64,000 nucleotides of DNA from the NCBI GenBank assembly GCA_963971535.1, contig OZ020587.1, positions 156,593,877 through 156,657,876 of the forward strand, read 5' to 3'. Source of the stretch: Notolepis coatsorum. Lineage: Eukaryota > Chordata > Actinopteri > Aulopiformes > Paralepididae. Under the pieces are notes generated by a model. That model was given only the letters and a program-made list of their open reading frames with translations, made no database searches and was not told the origin of the DNA. Both the position numbers and the translations under genes were made by a program. Positions 56,520 to 64,000 of the stretch are shown piece by piece; the first letter of the stretch is position 1; every line of letters starts with the position of its first letter.

Positions 56520-56987
56520 TTTTCTTTTTTTTTTTCTTTCCCCCCTTCTTTTTCCGTTTTTCTCCAATCCCAATGTTAGTCGTTATGCCAATTCCCAATC
56601 CCGTTCCTGGTCGTTGCGCACTCTACCCCCTACCCTCGGTCTGGGAGGGTGGAGACTATCACATGCTTCCTCCGACACATGTATAGCCAGCCCACCGCTT
56701 CTTTTCACCTGGCAGCGCGGACTCTCACTGAGAGAGTGTAACGTGTGGAAGGTCACACTACCTCTCTTAGATCCTTCCCTCGCTGTGCAGGCGCCCCGAC
56801 CGAACTGTAGGAGTCGCTGTTTACAACGACCAGGACCCACCCTCACCGGCTTATCTCCCGCTGACTCTGCCAATCGAGTCAGTATGACGGCCGGCCAAGC
56901 CGGAGGCAACGCTGACAGCCGGATTCGATACCAGTGTCTCTCGCGTTGGTGACAAGCGATTAGTCCGCTGCGCCACCCAGCCGCCAT
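56520..56987 (-). mobile_element. tRNA-derived SINE, copy 1
   Basis: On the minus strand it starts ggcggctgggtggcgcagcg (A-box region), has ggtatcgaatcc (B-box, 56921-56932), and ends in an A-rich tail. An 11-bp duplication agagagccttc is at 56509-56519 and 56988-56998. Shares its body with 59863-60312. Confidence 0.9.
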
Positions 56988-57147
56988 AGAGAGCCTTCAT
57001 GAAGAAATAGTCGGCTCCGACTCAAATACGGTTGTGGTCGTCATATCCGGCCAACAGGGGGGGGGGGGGGATTACTCACCGCGGAAATCCATCTACCCCG
57101 CCCTCAAGAGTCCTATCAGCAGCACTCAGGTGGCCGGCCTCATTCAG

Positions 57148-57690
57148 CACCAGTTTAGTTTAGTTTATTTATTTATTTAGCACATTATTTAAAAAAATAA
57201 AAACAGTGCTAGGAGGGAACGAAGCCCAAAGGGCTTGTACAAAGTTCCACTCCCATCCCATTGTCCATAAATATATATGAACGAAATACTGTATAATGTA
57301 AACATGTAAACATGGTCTATAAAATAAACTCAAAACAAGATCAAAGACATTATATATGTGCCGTATACACTATTATGTACTATATACTATTATATACTGC
57401 AGGTATACTATACTGTAATGTGTACTGTAATGTGTACTATGTGTGTGTACTGTAATGTGTACTATATGTATGTACTATGTATGTATGTAAATGAAAAAAC
57501 AAAAAGAAAAGAAACTTAAGTCTTCAGGGGTATGGGGCCGACAAGCCTAGAGCTTCTCCATAGCCCTTTTCTGACAATTGGACAATGCTGCAATAGCAGC
57601 TGGTAAAACTTTGGCAATTTATGGAATGACCATTGTTACAGTATGTGTCCAAAGCCCGAAATAAAAAATAACTGAACTGAACTGACATAA
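57148..57690 (+). repeat. LINE 3'-end-like fragment
   Basis: tttatttatttatttagcac, gcccaaagggcttgt, and a closing (actga)n-like tail are typical of a fish LINE 3' end. No coding remains. Confidence 0.5.
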
Positions 57691-58165
57691 GTCAGACACT
57701 ATAGCGGAAAAAATGGAAGATTGACACGAGCCAATAACAAGAACTTTTTTTTATTTTTTTTAGTACAAGAAGGCAAATGAGAATAACCAGTATATAATGA
57801 ACCAGCAGCACCCCCGGCCGGCCGGCCATGCGTCTGTAAACGGACGCTACTCCCGACAAGCTGTCGCAATGTGCCCCTCTCCTTGGCAGCGTCACTGTCC
57901 TCATTGTGCTGCTAGATAAAGTCAGAAAATGCTGCAGTGTCTCCTCTTCTGACTGCTGCAGAGAGGGGGGGTGGGGTGGGTTTAGTCAGCTCATGCTGCA
58001 GTTTACTAGCCACTGGCAACCTGTAGCAGTGTGTCAGTGGTCCCAGAGTTGATGACGTCATCAACTATTCGTGTTCTGTGGGAGAGCGTTTGTGTAAAAT
58101 GTGTATGTGTGTGTACTGTCTCACACACCCCTCTTTCATCTTTTACCCCCCCCCTACACACACAG
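57691..58165. other. Intron, nothing recognised
   Basis: No repeat or gene seen before the acceptor at 58164-58165. Confidence 0.3.
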
Positions 58166-58253
58166 GCTTCAGACGATGAGTCATACGTCAGCGATGTCAG
58201 CGATAACATTTCAGAGGACAACGCCAGCGTGACCGATAACGTCTCCAGACAAA
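58166..58253 (+). CDS. osbpl6: osbpl6-like exon (acidic Ser-rich linker)
   Basis: Encodes ASDDESYVSDVSDNISEDNA and SVTDNVSRQ, nearly the ORP6 sequence. Phase 0 start (cacag|gct), phase 1 end (caaa|gtaggt). The acidic, serine-rich stretch links the FFAT motif to the lipid-binding domain and is a likely phosphorylation region in the family. Two minisatellites begin 27 bases past the donor. Confidence 0.93.
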
Positions 58254-58280
58254 GTAGGTCCCCACCACCTCCTGACACAA

Positions 58281-58430
58281 ACTTCCATTAGGCACAGAGA
58301 CCCACCCACTAACTAACCAACCAACCAACCACAGACTTCCATTAGGCACAGAGCCCCACCCACTAACTAACCAACCAACCACAGACTTCCATTAGGCACA
58401 GAGCCCCACCCACTAACTAACCAACCAACC
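58281..58430. repeat. ~50-bp minisatellite, three units
   Basis: Unit from acttccattaggcacagag to ccaaccaaccacag. Confidence 0.95.
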
Positions 58431-58700
58431 ATGAACATTATAGCATTAGCTCCTGTATAACGACCTGCATGTCGATATGAACATTATAGCATTAGCTCCT
58501 GTATAACGGCCTGCATGTCGATATGAACATTATAGCATTAGCTCCTGTATAACGACCTGCATGTCGATATGAACATTATAGCATTAGCTCCTGTATAACG
58601 ACCTGCATGTCAATATGAACATTATAGCATTAGCTCCTGTATAACGACCTGCATGTCAATATGAACATTATAGCATTAGCTCCTGTATAACGATCTGCAT
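58431..58700. repeat. 46-bp minisatellite, about six units
   Basis: Unit from atgaacattatagcattagc to gacctgcatgtcgat. Confidence 0.95.
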
Positions 58701-59014
58701 AACCATTAAATATGCGCACATTTGCATGTATCGCCAAGACTCGCATCACCAACATGGATAATGCCAAATTCAAAAACTTGGTTTCATTTTGTTGATACGT
58801 TCAAAACGAAACTTCTTATGGAGGGGATTGTGGCTATATCCTCTTATCAGCCCATACATCAGGAAATACTGTCTACTAAATGTGTGTTATTGACGTTTTA
58901 TTGTCACTATAGTTTCATAGAAGACATGTTTAGGAAGCTAAATATAACAAAATCTCAATATTGTAAAAAAAAAATGAGCAAAATAGGCGATTTTGGGGGC
59001 ACTGTCTAGCCTTA

Positions 59015-59215
59015 ACCCCTTCACTGCCACACGACAGAAGGTTAACCCTTTACTATCAGACTACCGACATAGTAAAGGGTTAACCTTCTGTAGTGTGGCA
59101 GTGAAAGGGTTAACATGCTGTCGTGTGACAGTGAAAGGGTTAACATGCTGTGTATTGTCGCAGTGAAAGGGTTAACCGTTTGGTAGTGCGGTTAGTTTGG
59201 TAGTGAAAGGGTTCA
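59015..59215. repeat. Palindromic 30-bp minisatellite locus
   Basis: Two monomers in one orientation face five in the other around about 59063-59070. Confidence 0.88.
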
Positions 59216-59221
59216 AATTTA

Positions 59222-59252
<31 letters not shown>

Positions 59253-59306
59253 TGTGTGTGTGTGTGTGCGTGTGTGTGTGTGTGTGTGTGTGCGTGTGTG
59301 CGTGTG
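59222..59306. repeat. (TG)n microsatellite
   Basis: Interrupted TG repeat ending about 30 bases before an acceptor. Here a normal C-rich tract remains. Confidence 0.95.
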
Positions 59307-59335
59307 ACCCGTCGTCTCCCCCCCCCCCCTCCCAG

Positions 59336-59589
59336 TGGCCAACGGGAACTTGGCGGGCAGCGCCTTCCGTCACGGGCGGCGTACCCGTCTGTCGGCGCCC
59401 TCCCCCGACATCAGCAACATCAACCTGTGGAACATCCTGAGGAACAACATCGGCAAGGACCTGTCCAAGGTGTCCATGCCGGTGGAGCTCAACGAGCCGC
59501 TGAACACGCTGCAGCACATGTGTGAGGAGCTGGAGTACAGCGACCTGCTGGACAAGGCCGCCGTGACGGAGGACCCCTTCGAACGCATG
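59336..59589 (+). CDS. osbpl6: osbpl6-like exon (start of lipid-binding domain)
   Basis: With the shared first base it encodes [20 protein letters not shown], then [40 protein letters not shown], ending DPFERM. This is the beginning of the OSBP-related domain, including the lid segment ([18 protein letters not shown]) that closes over sterol or phosphoinositide ligands in the family. It starts after ctcccag in phase 1 and ends in phase 0 before gtacgg. A hAT MITE begins about 32 bases after the donor. Confidence 0.95.
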
Positions 59590-59621
59590 GTACGGGAAAA
59601 ACACAACAACAACGTTTTTTT

Positions 59622-60644
59622 TTTTAGGGCTGTCAGTTTATAGCGTTAATTAGATTAATTAATTACACAGCAAATTATCGCGTTATGAAAATGTACTCAA
59701 AATTAAAAAAAAAAATTATATATATAGATTTTTTTTTTAAATCTCATTCATTCCATAAGAACGTATTTTTACAGACTTTTTTTGCATGTTCTTAGTATCT
59801 GATTCTAAGGACATCTATGGATCTCAGGGAATGTATTCCCAGTGTCAGAAATGCTGTGTCTGGGCGGTTAGGTGGCCGAGCGGAGATTGCGTTCGTCACC
59901 AGCCCCGGAGCTGTGAGCTGGATTCGCACAGCTCCGGGGTTGTCACCAGCTTGGCTGGCCGTCTGCACTAATACAATTGGCTGTATTAGAGGGTGGGAGA
60001 AGCTGGCGGGGTGGGTCCGGGTCGTTGTAAACAGCGACTCCTACAGTTCGGTCGGGGCGCCTGCTAAGCGCGGATTGGACTTGAGGGGGATAGTGTGGTC
60101 CTCCCACACGCTACGCCCTCTCAATGAGAATCCGCGCTGCCAGGTGAAAAGAAGCTGTGATTGGCTGGACGTGTGTCGGAGGAAGCACGTGGTAGCCTCC
60201 ACTCTCCCAGATGATCTGACTGTGGGGGGTAAGTGCGCAGCGACCAGGAAGGGACTGGGAATTGGCATACGACTAACATTGGGATGGGAGAAAATCGGAG
60301 GAAAATGGAAAAAGAAATGCTGTGTCTGTTACTAGGCTTGAGTAAATTGTAATGAACCAAATGAGAATATCAATAAAAAAAAATTATCTTTGACTGTGAA
60401 TAACACTATGCTCAAATTGACCAGACCTGACAAATCTAAGCAAATTAATAGATGGAAGATGATTCAACAGAAGGTTTTGTAGATACAGTACTGAATTCTG
60501 CCATCCGGACACATGCAATTTGAAATATGATTATAGAATATCAGGCATAAAATGGTTATGTGATTAAAATGCGATTAATTCGATTAATTAATTACAAATC
60601 CTGTAATTAATTCGATAATTTTTTTTAATCGCCTGACAGCACTA
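59622..60644. mobile_element. hAT-type MITE (agggctgtcag) with SINE inside
   Basis: Inverted ends (t)agggctgtcag and tagtgctgtcag. An 8-bp gttttttt lies next to both ends (59614-59621, 60645-60652), though T-runs make the left limit uncertain. Subterminal ttaattaattac repeats. Confidence 0.7.
59863..60312 (+). mobile_element. tRNA-derived SINE, copy 2
   Basis: Same family as 56520-56987. A 16-bp duplication agaaatgctgtgtctg (59847-59862, 60313-60328). The pre-insertion site is visible in the related segment at about 47079-47104. A-rich end. Confidence 0.93.
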
Positions 60645-60699
60645 GTTTTTTTCAATACATGAAAGAAAATAGGATTCGAGAGACATTTGATGTACATTT

Positions 60700-60913
60700 T
60701 GTGGGATGTTCGATATTGGCGTTACATGGTTCGCCACTTGGGCGCCCCCATTATGCATACTTTTGACAATAAATAAAATAAGAATTTGTTCTTACTTTCT
60801 TGCCTGGGTAAATAAAGGTTAAAATAAATGAAAAAAAATAATTGTTTGAAAACCGATAATTTTCGATATTACATTTTAATGCCAATATCGGCCAATAATA
60901 TCGGACATCCCTA
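60700..60913 (-). mobile_element. hAT MITE (tagggatg family), short copy
   Basis: Inverted relative to 30376-30764 and shorter. Ends gggatgttcgatattgg and (inverted) tagggatgtccgatatt. Confidence 0.75.
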
Positions 60914-61226
60914 ATAAATGCATACAGGACAGTCACATGTAACAGTGTCAGTCAGTGACGGATGCTTGCCAACCAGTTCACCTCTCCCGTGAGCTGCCAA
61001 ACTATAAACAACAAATAAAGTGTTTGGTGTGTTTGTCAGTGGAACCGTACCAGACTGTGTGATGGATGAGGTGAGGAGGACGCTTTGAATTATGGCGGTG
61101 TGTAGAATTGTACCAGCAGGCGTTGTTGCCAGAAAATACAACATACTTGTGCCCTAAGGATGAGGATGAGCCGCTCACTGAAGAAACCCAACCCCCTTGC
61201 CAAACATCTATGCTACTCATAGTGGT

Positions 61227-61601
61227 TAGGGATGTCCGATATTATCGGCCTACCGATATTGGCATTAAAATGTGATATCGGAAAATATCGGTATCGGTTT
61301 TCAAAAAAATTTAAAAATTAAAAAAAATTACATTTCTATAACCTTTATTTACCCAGGCAAGCAAGTAAGAACAAATTCTGATTTTATTTATAGTCAAAAG
61401 TATGCATAATGTTGTGTTAATTCCACAACAAGAGATATGTAATGTTAATTACCTGAAATTATTAAATTTGTTGGGGGGGGGGGGGGAAACCCTGCATATA
61501 TCGGTATCAGTTGATATCGGTTGATATCGGTATCGGAAATTAAGAGTTGGACAATATCGGTATATCGGTATCGGTAAAAAAGCCAATATCGAGCATCCCT
61601 A
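61227..61601. mobile_element. hAT MITE (tagggatg family)
   Basis: Perfect duplication atagtggt (61219-61226, 61602-61609). Closely matches 30376-30764. Confidence 0.92.
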
Positions 61602-61639
61602 ATAGTGGTCAAATAAAAAAAGGTGTGAGGGGGTGGGGG

Positions 61640-61990
61640 GGATACTAACCCGGTTTAGGGTAAGGGGCGTAGGGTTAGGGAATAGGATACTAACCTGGTT
61701 TAGGGCGTAGGGGCGTAGGGAATAGGATACTAACCCGGTTTAGGGCGTAGGGGCGTACGGAATAGGATACTAACCAGGTTTAGGGCGTAGGGGCGTAGGG
61801 AATAGGATACTAACCAGGTTTAGGGTGTAGGGCCGTAGGGAATAGGATACTAACCAAGTTTAGGGCGTAGGGGCGTAGGGAATAGGATACTAACCAGGTT
61901 TAGGGCATAGGGGCGTAGGGAATAGGATACTAACCAGGTTTATGGTGTAGGGGCATAGGGAATAAGATACTAACCAGGTTTAGGGTAAAG
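61640..61990. repeat. 40-bp minisatellite, about nine units
   Basis: Unit ggatactaaccaggtttagg plus gcgtaggggcgtagggaata. Confidence 0.93.
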
Positions 61991-62450
61991 GCCTGCAGTA
62001 TAGTGGGTTGCATCAATGTCCACATGGTCAGATCTTACTGTAATAATCTCTCATTGGAAATGGTTGGTTCGCCCCCTCTACTGTACGTGCACCATGCCGA
62101 TGTAAACACAGCCTCAGAGTGCGGGTTTGAGCATCGCATTGCACATTGCACATTGTCGTGTCCGTTTAGTTATACAGTGTGCATCCGAGAGGTGACGTCA
62201 TCGTCGGTGACAAGTCGACACGGACAGCCCCCAACTCTCGGAGGCGGGGCCTCGCGCTCTGATGGCAGCTGTCGACCTTGAATCATCCCATTTTCACGGG
62301 GGCCGCCTCTCTCGGGACCGCAGCTTATATATACACATACCAATGTTTGCCTTATTCATTACTAAGCCTGTTATTTTTTTAAGCCTGTTAATCTCAGCTG
62401 GCCTTGTTGATTGCGTGACTGGTTTGTGTCGTGTCTCTCTCTCGTCGCAG
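61991..62450. other. Intron, nothing recognised
   Basis: Ends with a good pyrimidine tract and acceptor (ctctcgtcgcag). Confidence 0.3.
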
Positions 62451-62588
62451 GTCATAGTCGCCGCTTTCGCGATCTCGGGCTTCTCATCTACGTACTACAG
62501 AGCAGGACGCAAGCCATTTAACCCGCTACTCGGAGAGACGTTTGAATGTATCCGGGAGGACAAGGGCCTTTGTTTCTTTGCTGAACAG
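62451..62588 (+). CDS. osbpl6: osbpl6-like exon (lipid-binding domain)
   Basis: Encodes [40 protein letters not shown] and CFFAEQ, phase 0 at both ends. The AAFA..GF.STY.RAG and NPLLGET segments are highly conserved in ORP lipid-binding domains. A palindromic minisatellite begins about 13 bases after the donor gtaagg. Confidence 0.96.
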
Positions 62589-62601
62589 GTAAGGCATAAT
62601 A

Positions 62602-62822
62602 TTAACCCTTTCACTGCCGCACTACCAAATGGTTTAACCCTTTCACTGCGACAATACGGAAGGTTAACCCTTTCACTGCCACACGACAAAGGGTTAGCCC
62701 TTTCACTATCACACTACAGAAGGTTAACCCTTTACTACAGACGGTTAACCGTCTGTAGTGTGATAGTAAAGGGTGATAGTAAAGGGTTAACCTTCTGTAG
62801 TGTGGTAGTGAAAGGGTTAACA
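62602..62822. repeat. Palindromic 30-bp minisatellite locus
   Basis: Five monomers in one orientation, a centre at acggttaaccgt (about 62738-62749), and two to three in the other. Confidence 0.9.
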
Positions 62823-63217
62823 GATCGTCGTCTCCTGTCCAAGGAAATCGCCTCAATCGAGTGAGGTATAATCAAGGAGTAGCTACGATCTGTAAAGGTG
62901 ACCTTGGGTGTCGTGAAAGGCACCACCAAATAAAATGTATTATTATTATTATTAAAGGGTTTTAAAAATGCTTTAACGCACACCTACAAGTTGATTAATT
63001 TACTTATACCATGGTTATTTGCCAACAATATAAAATAAAAGCATTGGCAAATTTTGGGTGAACGTTTTGCACTTGCCATTGGTGTGTTTTCCTTATCGAC
63101 TGGTCGTTAGTTTATAAAGTTGATAAGTCAGCTGCACCTGCCGGCCAATCAAAAAAGAGTATTCACCCAGACCATGGGCTAAGAGTCTATTAACCTTCAG
63201 CAGTATTGGGGTCACGT
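62823..63217. other. Intron, nothing recognised
   Basis: A short (ATT)n at 62940-62953. Otherwise plain. Confidence 0.3.
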
Positions 63218-63795
63218 CTATGTTCCCTCAGCCCAGCGTTCAATTAGCCCAATGTTCCCTCAGCCCAATGTTCCCTCAGTCTAATGTTCCTTCAGTCCTT
63301 CAGTCTAATGTTCCTTCAGCCTAATGTTCCTTCAGTCTAATGTTCCTTCAGTCTAATGTTCGTTCAGTCCTTCAGTCTAATGTTCCTTTAGTCTAATGTG
63401 CATTCAGTCTAATGTTCCTTCAGCCCAATGCTCCTTCAGTCTAATGTTCCTTCAGTCTAATGTGCATTCAGTCTAATGGTCCTTCAGCTCAATGCTCCTT
63501 CAGTCTAATTGTCCTTCAGTCTAATGTTCCTTCAGTCTAATGTGCCTTCAGTCTAATGTTCCTTCAGTCTAATGTTCCTTCAGCCGAATGTTCCTTCAGC
63601 CCAATGCTCCTTCAGCCCAATGCTCCTTCAGTCTAATGCTCCTTCAGCCCAATGCTCCTTCAGCCCAATGCTCCTTCAGTCTAATGGTCCTTCAGTCTAA
63701 TGTTCCTTCAGTCTAATGTTCCTTCAGTCTAATGTTCCTTCAGCCGAATGTTCCTTCAGTCTAATGTTCCCTCAGCCCAATGTTCCTTCAGTCCA
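63218..63795. repeat. 16-bp minisatellite (ttcagtctaatgttcc)
   Basis: About 35 degenerate units with cagcccaatg and cagtctaatg variants. Confidence 0.95.
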
Positions 63796-63976
63796 GGGTT
63801 AGCTCTTTCCTCATCCATAGTCTTGAAACCATGTGTTGTGTGGTCCCTTTCCTCTCTGAACATCTTATGCCGTTCAGTTTGATCTCACTTACAATACAGT
63901 ACATATCGTGAGCAAACGGTGTAAAGAGTGACAACAGCAGCTGTCACACTCCAGTTGATTTGATCTCCTCTCTCAG

Positions 63977-64000
63977 GTGAGCCACCACCCGCCCATCTCG
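63977..64000 (+). CDS. osbpl6: osbpl6-like exon, cut by window end
   Basis: After ctctcag it reads VSHHPPIS. Joined to the previous exon's final EQ this gives EQVSHHPP, the OSBP family signature. Its two histidines contact the phosphate of phosphatidylinositol 4-phosphate in known structures. The exon continues beyond the window. Confidence 0.96.

Noticed and set aside
56312-56987. Frames of 112-134 codons on both strands
   Set aside because: They fall within the tRNA-derived SINE (56520-56987), which is repeated at 59863-60312.
61640-61990. Telomere-like gggttaggg words
   Set aside because: They are part of a 40-bp minisatellite (ggtttagggcgtagggg) and not a TTAGGG array.

Overview
The window looks like a teleost fish chromosome segment. 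The only host gene I recognise is an oxysterol-binding-protein-related gene on the + strand, closest to OSBPL6 (ORP6). Six of its exons are present: about 30944-31084, 56019-56144, 58166-58253, 59336-59589, 62451-62588 and 63977-64000 (the last cut by the window edge). They carry the FFAT motif EFFDAQE and the start of the lipid-binding domain, ending in EQVSHHPPIS. No other exon of this gene was seen to the left, so almost the whole window appears to be its introns: at least 30.9 kb, then 24.9 kb, then four short ones.

1-28.7 kb is a nest of fossil retroelements, all on the minus strand. A BEL/Pao element (1178-7617) has nearly identical 1,290-bp LTRs and a 5-bp target duplication. A provirus-like element with about 1.5-kb LTRs (10706-28030, 4-bp duplication, tRNA-His-like primer site) holds a Gmr1-like Ty3/gypsy element (13757-18600, 5-bp duplication) inside it. 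The larger element also carries a purine-only tract of about 1 kb and a CpG-rich leader. A 5S-rRNA-derived sequence lies at 1018-1137. Inverted copies of one short element sit at 83-230 and 28460-28620.

28.7-33 kb holds nested hAT MITEs with readable 8-bp duplications, a LINE tail, a Mutator-like foldback element, and the first visible osbpl6 exon.

33-51.6 kb has a two-exon DUF4806-like minus-strand gene (35675-36388). It also has a dispersed 21-bp minisatellite (36473-48581) arranged as inverted arrays. Five hAT insertions of three families broke into that minisatellite at the same 8-bp word, gtttagag/ctctaaac. Two of these hAT copies were in turn entered by PIF/Harbinger elements with CTG/CAG duplications, and each copy preserves the other's empty site. 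A solo LTR of the BEL family also lies in the array.

51.7-64 kb has long minisatellites, a LINE whose own coding motif has expanded into a 1.2-kb tandem array, two tRNA-derived SINEs with clear target duplications, several hAT MITEs, and palindromic minisatellite loci. The last five osbpl6 exons lie among these, several with repeats starting within about 15-60 bases of a splice site. All coordinates were read by eye, and database searches were not possible.
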